Shown here piece after piece: positions 32,096-40,337 of a stretch of 64,000 nucleotides of DNA. Both the position numbers and the translations under genes were made by a program. The DNA is from Clostridiaceae bacterium (lineage in GTDB: Bacteria; Bacillota; Clostridia; Oscillospirales; Acutalibacteraceae): contig JAEDFL010000002.1 of the NCBI GenBank assembly GCA_016292785.1, positions 1 through 64,000 on the forward strand, given 5' to 3'. Positions within the stretch are counted from its first letter, which is position 1. Each line of letters begins with the position of its first letter. Below the pieces are notes generated by a model, which was not told the DNA's origin, ran no database searches, and saw only the letters and a list, made by a program, of their open reading frames with translations.

Positions 32096-33160
32096 ATGAA
32101 CAGAGCGGATAACGGATTGGCATTTATGCTCAGATATGAAAATGTGGCTTGGTATGAGGACGGCGAGGTCAGAATACTTGACCGCCGTGTTTATCCGAGA
32201 AAGGTTGAGTTTGTGACCTGCAAAGATCATCACGAGGTAACGCAGGCGATAAAGGATATGGTTACTCAGAGCGCAGGACCGTACACGGCGGCGGCAATGG
32301 GTATGGCTCTTGCGGCATACGAGTGCAGAGATAAAACCGAAGCCGAGCAGATCGACTATCTGACAGAGGCGGCATATACTATTTCCCACGCCCGTCCGAC
32401 AACGGTACAGCGTATGACGCTCATCACGGGCGGCTGTCTTGAAGCGGCGAAAAAGGCGATTGCGGCAGGGGAGGATGTCAGCGAAAAGATAGTAGAACAC
32501 ACCGTTGAAGCGAACAATTTAAGATACGGAAAGATCAATCTCATCGCCGAGCATCTTGTGGATATGTTTCCGCAGAACGGCACGGTTATGACGCAGTGCT
32601 TCGGTGAAACGATAGTCGGAATGATGCTCAAGGTTGCAAGGAAAAGGGGAAAAAATATCCGAATTTTCTGTCCCGAAACAAGACCGTATTTTCAGGGCGC
32701 AAGGCTGACGGCAACTGTCTGTCACGAGATGGGCTTTGACACAACCGTAATCACGGACAATATGCCTGCCTACGTTATGAAAAAAGAAAACGTCGATGTT
32801 TTCACATCGGCGGCAGATGTAATATGTATGGACGGTCACGTTGTCAACAAGGTCGGCACGTATCAGATTGCGATCGCCGCCAAGTACACGGGTATTCCGT
32901 ATTTTGTAACGGGTGCGCCCGACAGGGGACATACGACGATCAACACGGTAAAGATTGAGATGCGTGATCCTGACTTCGTGCTTCAGGCTATGGGAGTTAA
33001 GACCGCCGCAGACGGACTGAAAGGCTATTATCCTGCGTTCGATATAACGCCGCCCGAGCTTGTCAGCGGAGTTGTCACCGATACGGGAATTTATACCCCA
33101 TACGACCTTGAAAGCTACTTCAAAAAGGGTACGATGGGCGAGTTTGAAATGATACTTTAA
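32096..33160 (+). CDS. MtnA/eIF2B-family sugar-1-phosphate isomerase
   Basis: A 354-residue protein of the eIF2B alpha/beta/delta-MtnA superfamily, which interconverts (methylthio)ribose-1-phosphate and the ribulose form. VMTQCFGETIVGMML carries the expected catalytic Cys; AADVICMDGHVVNKVGTYQIAI corresponds to the catalytic Asp block of MtnA, though the usual GADRIAANGD reads differently. PTTVQRM corresponds to the RPTAVNL region. The deviations suggest a distinct subgroup, perhaps acting on ribose- or 5-deoxyribose-1-phosphate. Its pairing with an MtaD-like deaminase suggests one nucleoside salvage route: deamination, phosphorolysis elsewhere, then isomerisation. Confidence 0.78.
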   Translation: MNRADNGLAFMLRYENVAWYEDGEVRILDRRVYPRKVEFVTCKDHHEVTQAIKDMVTQSAGPYTAAAMGMALAAYECRDKTEAEQIDYLTEAAYTISHARPTTVQRMTLITGGCLEAAKKAIAAGEDVSEKIVEHTVEANNLRYGKINLIAEHLVDMFPQNGTVMTQCFGETIVGMMLKVARKRGKNIRIFCPETRPYFQGARLTATVCHEMGFDTTVITDNMPAYVMKKENVDVFTSAADVICMDGHVVNKVGTYQIAIAAKYTGIPYFVTGAPDRGHTTINTVKIEMRDPDFVLQAMGVKTAADGLKGYYPAFDITPPELVSGVVTDTGIYTPYDLESYFKKGTMGEFEMIL

Positions 33161-33202
33161 CCCGTAATTTCCGCACTTTTATGTGTTTGATAGAATATGT
33201 AT

Positions 33203-33241
33203 TAAAACAAAACGGCTGACAGGGAGAAAAACCTGTCAGCC
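33203..33241 (-). terminator. Terminator after tRNA-Leu
   Basis: Minus strand GGCTGACAGG, an 8-nt loop, CCTGTCAGCC then GTTTTGTTTT: a perfect 10-bp stem directly after the tRNA 3' end. Confidence 0.9.
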
Positions 33242-33242
33242 A

Positions 33243-33327
33243 TGGTGCGGATAACAGGACTTGAACCTGCACATCATAGGATATTGGATCCTAAATCCAA
33301 CGCGTCTGCCAATTCCGCCATATCCGC
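33243..33327 (-). tRNA. tRNA-Leu (anticodon TAG)
   Basis: An 85-nt type II tRNA with acceptor GCGGATA, D arm GGCGGAATTGGCAGACGC, anticodon loop TTTAGGA giving anticodon TAG (reads CUN Leu), a long variable arm, GTTCAAGTC in the T arm and an encoded CCA end. All arms pair. Confidence 0.95.
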
Positions 33328-33340
33328 AAATATCGTTGCT

Positions 33341-33368
33341 ATTATAGCACTTTTTGATTAAAAGTCAA
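33341..33368 (-). promoter_or_regulatory. Promoter for tRNA-Leu
   Basis: Minus strand TTGACT (33368-33363), 16-bp spacer, TATAAT (33346-33341), 13 bp upstream of the tRNA. The rest of the gap to 33500 shows nothing else I can support. Confidence 0.82.
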
Positions 33369-33494
33369 TATATATTTTGTCCCCTCAGAAAACGCAGAGC
33401 GAGCTTGAAATGCTTTTGTATTGAGTGACGGATAATGAAATTTTCAGTCAGCAAAAAGCACATTAAGAGCATTTTGATTTTGTTTAAAATGACA

Positions 33495-33550
33495 GAAAAA
33501 ACTTCCGCAAAACATTGACGCCTTCTGTGCGGTGCTGTTTATGCGGAAGT
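33495..33550 (-). terminator. Terminator after TM1266-like gene
   Basis: Minus strand ACTTCCGCA, a long loop containing a smaller GCACCGCAC/GGCGT pairing, then TGCGGAAGT and TTTTTT, starting 16 bp after the stop codon. Confidence 0.78.
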
Positions 33551-33566
33551 TGAAAACAATTTGAGA

Positions 33567-33824
33567 TTAAACGGTGTATTCATTGTTTGAATAGGCGGTT
33601 TTAACATTAACTCCGTCTATTCTGCCGATTTTTCCTGCGAGGGAATTTATGATATCCTGAGGAGCGTCGAGAGCAACGCTGATGATATTGATATTATGCT
33701 TGGCATAGGGGAGTCCCATTCTGCCGAGAATATACTCACGGTAATCGTGAAGAACTGAATTGAGCTTGTCCGTATTTTCTTTTGATTCGAGTATGATTGC
33801 CATTACTGCGACGCGAGTTTTCAT
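33567..33824 (-). CDS. TM1266-type hydrogenase-associated regulator
   Basis: An 85-residue protein. VAVMAIILESKENTDKLNSVLHDYREYILGRMGLPY followed by NIISVALDAPQDIINSLAGKIGRIDGVNVK fits the small ferredoxin-fold proteins annotated as putative iron-only hydrogenase system regulators (TM1266 type). They are related to ACT/NikR-like ligand-binding domains but lack a DNA-binding part. No hydrogenase or maturase gene lies in this window, so the link to hydrogenase is by family only. GGAGGT precedes the ATG. Confidence 0.82.
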   Translation of the reverse strand: MKTRVAVMAIILESKENTDKLNSVLHDYREYILGRMGLPYAKHNINIISVALDAPQDIINSLAGKIGRIDGVNVKTAYSNNEYTV

Positions 33825-33959
33825 AAATAACCTCCGAAATTCTTATTTTTGTACTGTTAGTTTTGTACATAAAAATTATAACACAGAGGAAATAATCAGT
33901 CAATATGATTTGCACTATTTGTTAAAATATGTATATTGTTCCCCGGACGATAAAAATGC

Positions 33960-34121
33960 TTGACAAATGGTAAAAGCGAGGGTAAAATACTATTTGATGA
34001 AAACAGGCAAGGTCGTCTGTAAGGTAATCAAAACCAAATAAAAAACGTATAAAGGCAACGGCGTCTTTAAGGGTGATTTATACCCTTAAAGGCGCTTTTG
34101 ACATTTTAGGAGGAGATTTTT
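33960..34121 (+). promoter_or_regulatory. gdhA promoter and attenuator-like leader
   Basis: TTGACA (33960-33965), 17-bp spacer and TAAAAT (33983-33988) start a roughly 125-nt leader. It contains a 14-codon frame (ATG 33997 to TAA 34041, MKTGKVVCKVIKTK) and then a hairpin, GGCGTCTTTAAGGGT / ACCCTTAAAGGCGC, followed by TTTTGACATTTT, before the AGGAGG site of gdhA. The layout resembles a terminator-attenuated leader. The short frame has no clear ribosome site, so its translation is doubtful. Confidence 0.55.
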
Positions 34122-35456
34122 ATGTCATACGTTGATGAAGTAATCAAGCAGGTTATCGACCAGAATCCGATGGAGTATGAGTTCCATCAGGCGGTCAAGG
34201 AGGTTCTTGAATCTCTCAGACCGGTTATCGAAAAGAACGAGGAGAAGTACCGCAGAGAGGCTCTCCTTGAAAGGCTTGTAAATCCTGAAAGACAGATCAA
34301 GTTCCGTGTTCCGTGGATCGACGATAACGGACAGGTACATATCAACACAGGTTACAGAGTTCAGTTCAACAGCGCAATCGGTCCCTACAAGGGCGGTCTG
34401 CGTCTGCACCCCTCTGTAAATCTCGGTATTATCAAGTTCCTCGGCTTTGAGCAGATATTTAAAAACTCTCTTACAGGTCTTCCGATCGGCGGCGGTAAGG
34501 GCGGCTCCGATTTCAATCCCAAAGGCAAGTCGGATCGTGAGATTATGTCCTTCTGCCAAAGCTTTATGACAGAGCTTTGCAAGTACATCGGTGCCGACAC
34601 GGATATTCCTGCAGGCGATATCGGAACAGGCTCAAGAGAAATCGGTTTCCTCTTCGGTCAGTATAAGAGAATAAGAAGTCTTTTTGAAGGTGTTCTTACA
34701 GGTAAGGGACTTTCCTACGGCGGCTCTCTTGCAAGAACCGAGGCAACGGGTTACGGTCTTCTTTATATCACGGATGAAATGCTCAAGTGCAACGGCATTG
34801 ATATTGCCGGCAAGACTGTTTCCGTTTCCGGTTCGGGCAACGTTGCGATCTACGCTATCGAGATGGCGGAGAAGCTCGGCGCAAAGGTTATCACAGCTTC
34901 CGACTCTACCGGCTGGGTATATGATCCCGACGGAATTGATGTTGCCGCTCTCAAGGAGATCAAGGAAGTCAACAGAGCAAGACTTACAGAGTACAAGAAA
35001 TACCGTCCGAATTCGGAATATCACGAGGGTAAGGGTGTGTGGTCAAAGAAGACCGATATTGCACTTCCGTGCGCTACTCAGAACGAGCTTGACCTTGAGG
35101 ACGCAAGAATGCTCGTTGACAACGGCGTAATCGCTGTTGCCGAGGGTGCAAATATGCCCACAACGCTCGACGCAACGGAGCATCTCCAGAAGTCGGGAGT
35201 TCTGTTCCTTCCCGGCAAGGCGGCAAATGCCGGCGGTGTTGCAACCTCTGCTCTTGAAATGTCACAGAACTCGGAGCGTTACAGCTGGTCGTTCGACAAG
35301 GCAAACTCCACTCTTAAAAATATTATGATCGACATTTTCCATAACATTGACGACGCTGCATCAAGATACGGTCTTGAAAAGGACTATGTTGCAGGCGCAA
35401 ACATTGCAGGCTTTGAAAAGGTTGCGGACGCAATGATGGCTCAGGGTATTGTATAA
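34122..35456 (+). CDS. gdhA: NADP-specific glutamate dehydrogenase
   Basis: A 444-residue enzyme that makes glutamate from 2-oxoglutarate and ammonia in the cytoplasm. The catalytic block PIGGGKGGSDFNPKGKSDREIMSF (Lys about residue 125) and PAGDIGTGSREIGFLFGQY are intact; the coenzyme domain starts near 200 with VSVSGSGNVAIYAIEMAEKLG. Length and sequence match hexameric class I GDH. Its codon use is strongly biased, as for dnaK, so it is likely highly expressed, the rule for ammonia assimilation in gut Clostridia. A leader with a terminator-like hairpin lies upstream. Two lysine-pathway genes follow 43 bp downstream. Confidence 0.96.
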   Translation: MSYVDEVIKQVIDQNPMEYEFHQAVKEVLESLRPVIEKNEEKYRREALLERLVNPERQIKFRVPWIDDNGQVHINTGYRVQFNSAIGPYKGGLRLHPSVNLGIIKFLGFEQIFKNSLTGLPIGGGKGGSDFNPKGKSDREIMSFCQSFMTELCKYIGADTDIPAGDIGTGSREIGFLFGQYKRIRSLFEGVLTGKGLSYGGSLARTEATGYGLLYITDEMLKCNGIDIAGKTVSVSGSGNVAIYAIEMAEKLGAKVITASDSTGWVYDPDGIDVAALKEIKEVNRARLTEYKKYRPNSEYHEGKGVWSKKTDIALPCATQNELDLEDARMLVDNGVIAVAEGANMPTTLDATEHLQKSGVLFLPGKAANAGGVATSALEMSQNSERYSWSFDKANSTLKNIMIDIFHNIDDAASRYGLEKDYVAGANIAGFEKVADAMMAQGIV

Positions 35457-35499
35457 TTTCTGATTTTATCATATCATACCGTTACAGGAGGTAGCTGAA

Positions 35500-36294
35500 A
35501 TGAAATTTACAAAGATGCAGGGACTCGGAAACGATTATGTATATGTATATTCCAAAAAAGAGCCTAAAGATGCAGAGGCGCTTTCGATAAAGCTGTCTGA
35601 CCGACATTTCGGAATAGGCTCCGACGGTATGATATGGATACTCCCGTCAAGCATAGCCGATTTCAAAATGAGGATATTCAATGCCGACGGAAGCGAAGCG
35701 ATGATGTGCGGCAACGGCGTCAGATGCGTAGGAAAATACGTTTACGACAAGGGACTGACCGACAAAAAGGTTATCACGGTAGAAACTCTGTCCGGAATAA
35801 AAACGCTTGAATTGCAGGCTGTCAAGGGCAAGGTACAGTCTGTTTCGGTAAATATGGGCAAGGCGGAAGCCGGTCTTGTGAACAGAGTCAGGGTTTGTGA
35901 CAGCGATGTTGAATATATTCCTGTTTCCGTCGGGAATCCGCACGCTGTAATCTTCGTCGATGACATTTCGAAAGCCCGTATCACCGAGGTCGGTCCTGCG
36001 ATGGAGCATAACGAAAGATTCCCCGACGGAGTGAACGTTGAATTTGTTCAGGCGATCTCCGAAAATAAGCTCAGAATGAGGGTTTGGGAGAGGGGAAGCG
36101 GCATTACGATGGCTTGCGGCACAGGATCTTGCGCAACAGTTATGGCCGCCATTTCGATAGGTCTTTGCAGCTACAATAAGGATATCGCCGTTGAGCTTGA
36201 CGGCGGAACGCTTATAATCAATATATCCGAGGATAATACGGTTACGATGACAGGTCCTGCGGAAATATCCTATGAAGGAGAGGTCAACGTATAA
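35500..36294 (+). CDS. dapF: Diaminopimelate epimerase
   Basis: A 264-residue enzyme that converts LL- to meso-diaminopimelate for peptidoglycan and lysine. MKFTKMQGLGNDYVYVY starts the protein; the two catalytic Cys are in MCGNGVRCVGKYVYD (about residue 70) and TMACGTGSCATVMAA (about 206). The proton-relay blocks VGNPHAVIFV and NVEFVQ are present. GGAGGT precedes the ATG. The stop overlaps the dapL start (TAATG), so the two enzymes, consecutive in the pathway, are translationally coupled. Confidence 0.96.
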   Translation: MKFTKMQGLGNDYVYVYSKKEPKDAEALSIKLSDRHFGIGSDGMIWILPSSIADFKMRIFNADGSEAMMCGNGVRCVGKYVYDKGLTDKKVITVETLSGIKTLELQAVKGKVQSVSVNMGKAEAGLVNRVRVCDSDVEYIPVSVGNPHAVIFVDDISKARITEVGPAMEHNERFPDGVNVEFVQAISENKLRMRVWERGSGITMACGTGSCATVMAAISIGLCSYNKDIAVELDGGTLIINISEDNTVTMTGPAEISYEGEVNV

Positions 36295-37478
36295 TGAAGC
36301 CAAACTTGCACTATACGGAATTAAAGGATACATATCTTTTTAACACTATATACAGAAAAACAGACGAATATCTTGCCGCACATCCGGGCGAGAGAGTGTT
36401 GAAGCTCGGAGTCGGCGATGTTTCTTATCCTCTTTGCAAAAAGGTTATCGAAGCCTTGCATGAGGCTGTTGATGACCAGTCGAGGATTGAGACCTTCCAC
36501 GGCTATATGCCCGAACACGGAGCAATGTTTCTGCGTGAAGCGATCTCCAAGTATTATTCCGGCTGGGGAGTTGATGTAACCACCGATGAGATTTTCATCT
36601 CAAGCGGTGCGTGCGACGACCTCGGAGACATTCTTGAGATGTTCGACAGGGAAAATACCGTGCTTGTAATCGAACCTGCATATCCGGAATATGTGGACAC
36701 GAATATACTCTACGGCAGGAAGGTACTGCATCTTCCGGCAGGCGAGGAGGACGGATTTCTTCCTCTGCCGGATGAGAGCATAGACGCAGATATGATTTAT
36801 ATCTGCTCACCGAATAATCCGACAGGCTCGGCGTACACAAGAGAAAAGCTTCAAAAGTGGGTTGATTACGCAAACTCAAAGGGTGCGGTAATTCTCTATG
36901 ATGCGGCTTACGAAATATTCATCGAGGAGGACGACGTTCCTCACAGCATTTATGAGATAAAGGGTGCCGATACCTGCGCCATCGAGATCTGCTCGTTCTC
37001 TAAGACGGCAGGCTTTACAGGCACGAGAGTCGGTTACACCGTAGTTCCGATGAAGCTTGAAAGTATGGGCGTGAGCCTGAATTCAATATGGTCGAGAAAC
37101 CGTGAAACAAGGACGAACGGTATTTCATACATTCTCCAGAAAGGCGCTTCCGCAGTATTCACTCCGGAGGGACAGGAGCAGATTCACGAGAGCATCTCAA
37201 TTTACAAGAAGAACGCAAAGGTCATTATGAACGCTCTTGATAAATGCGGCTTCTGGTATGTCGGAGGTAAGAACTCACCGTACGTCTGGATGAAGTGTCC
37301 CGGCGGAATGGGAAGCTGGGAGTTCTTTGATTATCTTCTCAACGAGCTTCAGATTGTCGGCACTCCCGGAGTCGGCTTCGGCTCCTGCGGCGAGGGCTTT
37401 CTGAGACTTTCCGCTTTCGGTGATCCCGATGATACCGTTGAAGCGGCAAAGAGGATAGTAAGTCATTTCGGCAAATAA
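36294..37478 (+). CDS. dapL: LL-diaminopimelate aminotransferase
   Basis: A 394-residue PLP enzyme that makes LL-diaminopimelate from tetrahydrodipicolinate and glutamate in one step, bypassing the acylated DapD/E route. YIFLINT-like opening is replaced by LKDTYLFNTIYRKT; the cofactor Lys lies in EICSFSKTAGFTGTRVGYTVVP (about residue 236) and ICSPNNPTGSAYTREKLQ binds PLP. The strict family mark and the coupling to dapF make this assignment firm. The glutamate donor is the product of gdhA just upstream. Confidence 0.95.
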   Translation: MKPNLHYTELKDTYLFNTIYRKTDEYLAAHPGERVLKLGVGDVSYPLCKKVIEALHEAVDDQSRIETFHGYMPEHGAMFLREAISKYYSGWGVDVTTDEIFISSGACDDLGDILEMFDRENTVLVIEPAYPEYVDTNILYGRKVLHLPAGEEDGFLPLPDESIDADMIYICSPNNPTGSAYTREKLQKWVDYANSKGAVILYDAAYEIFIEEDDVPHSIYEIKGADTCAIEICSFSKTAGFTGTRVGYTVVPMKLESMGVSLNSIWSRNRETRTNGISYILQKGASAVFTPEGQEQIHESISIYKKNAKVIMNALDKCGFWYVGGKNSPYVWMKCPGGMGSWEFFDYLLNELQIVGTPGVGFGSCGEGFLRLSAFGDPDDTVEAAKRIVSHFGK

Positions 37479-37488
37479 ATAAATATAG

Positions 37489-37527
37489 CCTCTCTGAGAT
37501 AATATCAAAGAGAGGTTTGCTGTTTTA
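37489..37527 (+). terminator. Terminator after dapL
   Basis: CCTCTCT, a 12-nt loop, AAAGAGAGG, then TTTGCTGTTTT: a 7-bp stem with a broken T tract, 10 bp after the stop. Confidence 0.72.
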
Positions 37528-37562
37528 TTGCACAGATTATTCTAACTTGATTATTATTGATA

Positions 37563-37591
37563 TTGAAAATGCCCTGATGCTGTATTATAAT
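37563..37591 (+). promoter_or_regulatory. Promoter of MATE gene
   Basis: TTGAAA (37563-37568), 17-bp spacer, TATAAT (37586-37591), 33 bp before the TTG start. Confidence 0.75.
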
Positions 37592-37623
37592 ATATCTCAG
37601 CAAATATAAGGAGTAGCTTAAAA

Positions 37624-39000
37624 TTGAGCAAGAATAAGTTTGAAATTGATATGGTGAACGGCTCTATCATGGACAAAATGATTTCATTTGCCCTGCCTTT
37701 GATGCTGTCGGGAATTTTACAGCTTCTTTTCAATGCCGTTGATATCATTGTTGTCGGACGTTTCAGCGGAAGTCAGTCGCTTGCCGCCGTAGGCTCGACT
37801 TCGTCTTTGATAAATATGCTGACCAATCTTTTTATCGGTATTTCGCTCGGAGCGAATGTGCTTGCCGCCCGTTTTTATGCCGCCGGAAAGCACAAGGAGA
37901 TGTCGGAAACCGTACATACTGCGATTGCCACGGCATTTGTCAGCGGTGTGATAATGATATTTGTCGGTATTTTACTTTCAAGACCTGCGCTTGAGCTTAT
38001 GGATACGCCGTCCGATGTTATTGAGCTTTCAACGCTTTATATCCGAATTTATTTCCTCGGTATGCCGTTTTTTATGTTGTATAATTACGGTGCGGCAATT
38101 CTGAGAGCCGTCGGTGATACAAAGCGTCCGCTGATCTTCCTTGTGATTTCGGGTGTTGTAAACGCTTGCCTGAATATGCTGCTTGTAATAGTTTTTCATC
38201 TCGACGTTGCGGGTGTTGCGATTGCAACAGTTATTTCGCAGGTGATATCCTGCGTGCTTGTTATCGGTTGCCTCTACAAGACCGACGCAGTCTATCGGCT
38301 CAGATTCAAAAAACTCAGAATAAATAGGAAATACCTTGTTCAGATTTTCAGAATAGGTATTCCGGCAGGACTTCAAAGCACGCTGATCAGCTTTTCGAAT
38401 GTGCTGCTGCAGTCCTCTGTCAACTCCTTCGGCTCGATCGCTATGGCAGGCTACACCGCCGCAAATAATATACTGAGCTTCCTTTATATGGCGGCGAATG
38501 CCGTGACGCAAGCCTGTATGAGCTTCACCAGCCAGAACTTCGGCGCAAGAAAGCCTAAGCGAATGGACAGGGTTATTATCGACGGAATGATACTTCAGTT
38601 TGTAATCTGTCTTATCCTCGGAACGCTTGCGTATGTTTTCGGCAGTCAGATTTCATCAATTTACACGGACAATTCCGATGTAATCAAATGCTCGGTCGAG
38701 ATACTTGCTCTCACCACCATACCGTATTTCCTGTGCGGAATAATGGATGCATGGCCGGGAATTATCCGAGGTATGGGACGTTCGACCGTTCCCATGATAC
38801 TGTGCATTATCGGTACAGTCGGAGTAAGAATACTGTGGATATTCTTCTTTTTCCCACATCACAGAACTCTGCGATATCTGTTTATTTCTTATCCGGTTTC
38901 ATGGATAGCAACGATCATAATGCAGCTCGCTTATTTCTTTATCATCAGAAAAGAGATACACCGTGAGCTTAATGCACCGGAAAAGTATTCACCGATATAA
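37624..39000 (+). CDS. MATE-family efflux transporter
   Basis: A 458-residue protein with 12 predicted membrane helices in two related halves. GSIMDKMISFALPLMLSGILQ opens the first half and IFRIGIPAGLQSTLISFSNVLLQ the second, a pattern of the MATE/DinF superfamily. These use Na+ or H+ gradients to export drugs or metabolites. The start is TTG 37624 with AAGGAG 10 nt upstream. It stands alone between a promoter and a terminator. Substrate unknown. Confidence 0.92.
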   Translation: MSKNKFEIDMVNGSIMDKMISFALPLMLSGILQLLFNAVDIIVVGRFSGSQSLAAVGSTSSLINMLTNLFIGISLGANVLAARFYAAGKHKEMSETVHTAIATAFVSGVIMIFVGILLSRPALELMDTPSDVIELSTLYIRIYFLGMPFFMLYNYGAAILRAVGDTKRPLIFLVISGVVNACLNMLLVIVFHLDVAGVAIATVISQVISCVLVIGCLYKTDAVYRLRFKKLRINRKYLVQIFRIGIPAGLQSTLISFSNVLLQSSVNSFGSIAMAGYTAANNILSFLYMAANAVTQACMSFTSQNFGARKPKRMDRVIIDGMILQFVICLILGTLAYVFGSQISSIYTDNSDVIKCSVEILALTTIPYFLCGIMDAWPGIIRGMGRSTVPMILCIIGTVGVRILWIFFFFPHHRTLRYLFISYPVSWIATIIMQLAYFFIIRKEIHRELNAPEKYSPI

Positions 39001-39038
39001 AAATGGGCTGTCGCACTAAGCGACAGCCCATTGATTTT
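39001..39038. terminator. Bidirectional terminator, perfect GGGCTGTCGC stem
   Basis: GGGCTGTCGC-ACTAA-GCGACAGCCC (39005-39029) with A on the left and TTGATTTTAT on the right, between convergent MATE and PRPP synthetase genes. The stem sequence resembles the ends of the repeat element at 44260-44471. Confidence 0.9.
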
Positions 39039-39045
39039 ATGGCGA

Positions 39046-40215
39046 TTATTTAAGACCGTTCTTTTCAAGCAGAGCGTTAATTTTCTCGGCAGGATCAAGG
39101 AGATCGCTGATCGAGGTGTCGTGGTTAAGAGTGTCGATAATATAAGAAAGATACTTCGACATATCTACCCTGACGTGCCACTCTCTTTTCTGAAGCTCAG
39201 GTGTTCCGTAAATAAGATTTGTGGTAAATATACGGTCAATGAGTCCCTCTTCAAAAGCCTTGTCAAATCCGTCAAGTCCGTTGCAGAAAAGTCCGAAAGC
39301 GGAGAAGATGAAAATTCTCTTGGCTTTAAGCTCCTTGAGCTTTGTTGCAACCTCAATCATAGATTCACCGGAGGAAATCATATCGTCAACAATGATAACA
39401 TCCTTGCCCTCGATGTTGTCGCCGAGGAATTCATGGGCGATTATCGGATTTCTTCCGTCAACAATTCTTGAATAATCACGGCGTTTGTAGAACATACCAA
39501 GCTCAAGACCGAGAACGGTTGAATAAAAGATACAGCGTGACATTCCGCCCTCGTCGGGGGATATTATCATAATGTGATCCTTATCAATTTTAATATCGGG
39601 AATGTTCTTGACGGCTGCTTTAATCATCTGATAGGCGGGGGAGATGCTTTCAAATCCACAAAGGGGAATCGCATTCATAACCCTCGGATCATGAGCGTCA
39701 AAGGTGATGAAATTCTCAACACCCATTGAATTCAGCTCCTGAAGCATCATGGCGCAGTCAAGGGATTCACGGCTTGAACGCTTGTGCTGTCTGCCCTCAT
39801 AGAGCATCGGCATAATAACGGAAACACGCTTTGCCTTGCCCTCGATGGCGCTTATCGCACGCTTGAGGTTTGCATAGTGCTCATCCGGCGACATCGGAAC
39901 GGTCTGACCGTACATTTTGTAGGTGACGCCGTAGTTGAATACATCGCAGAGAATGTAAATGTCATAGCCTCTGACCGTCTGGTTCAGCGCAGCCTTGCCT
40001 TCGCCTGTACCGAAACGGGGAAAGTCCATATTGATGAGATAGGTTGATCTTTCATAGCCTGCGAAAGCAAGGGTATCCTTGTGCTCGCTGTTGCGCTGAA
40101 ATCTCCACCTGATAAGGTAGTTGTCGATCTTGTTGGCAAGCTCCTCGCATCCGGGAAGGGCAACAATGCCAAGCTGACCTACGGGTATAGTGTTGTAGTT
40201 TGGTTCGCTTCTCAT
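39046..40215 (-). CDS. prs: Ribose-phosphate pyrophosphokinase, divergent long form
   Basis: A 389-residue enzyme that makes PRPP for nucleotide, His and Trp synthesis. The PRPP loop VIIVDDMISSGESMIEVATKL (about residues 270-290) and DAHDPRVMNAI are clear. The ATP-loop region reads YEGRQHKRSSRESLD instead of the usual ARQDRK, and the N-terminal 60 residues differ from the classical class I start. It is about 70 residues longer than typical Prs. Similar long forms occur in Clostridia as I recall. Whether it is the only PRPP synthetase of the organism cannot be seen here. A TTTTTGTCGAAAAA sequence, like a Spo0A box, lies 75 bp upstream. Confidence 0.85.
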   Translation of the reverse strand: MRSEPNYNTIPVGQLGIVALPGCEELANKIDNYLIRWRFQRNSEHKDTLAFAGYERSTYLINMDFPRFGTGEGKAALNQTVRGYDIYILCDVFNYGVTYKMYGQTVPMSPDEHYANLKRAISAIEGKAKRVSVIMPMLYEGRQHKRSSRESLDCAMMLQELNSMGVENFITFDAHDPRVMNAIPLCGFESISPAYQMIKAAVKNIPDIKIDKDHIMIISPDEGGMSRCIFYSTVLGLELGMFYKRRDYSRIVDGRNPIIAHEFLGDNIEGKDVIIVDDMISSGESMIEVATKLKELKAKRIFIFSAFGLFCNGLDGFDKAFEEGLIDRIFTTNLIYGTPELQKREWHVRVDMSKYLSYIIDTLNHDTSISDLLDPAEKINALLEKNGLK

Positions 40216-40337
40216 TTATACAGTCCGCCTTTCAGAGTTATATGAATATTCTACTATAAAAGCAACTTTTTTTAAAGAGATATAAATGCTTTTTGTCGAA
40301 AAATATATTTTGCTTTATTTACTATAATTTGTTAAGT

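Noticed and set aside
30816..32123. A 435-codon open frame antisense to mtaD, and a similar 376-codon one antisense to galK (27793-28923)
   Set aside because: Long, but they have no ribosome site or recognisable motif, while the other strand carries complete enzyme signatures. They arise from codon bias.
33161..33240. Further tRNA genes beside tRNA-Leu
   Set aside because: Only one cloverleaf can be folded; the rest is a terminator and spacer.
34049..34110. Glutamine (glnA) riboswitch before gdhA
   Set aside because: The conserved blocks of that aptamer are not present; only a terminator-type hairpin is seen.
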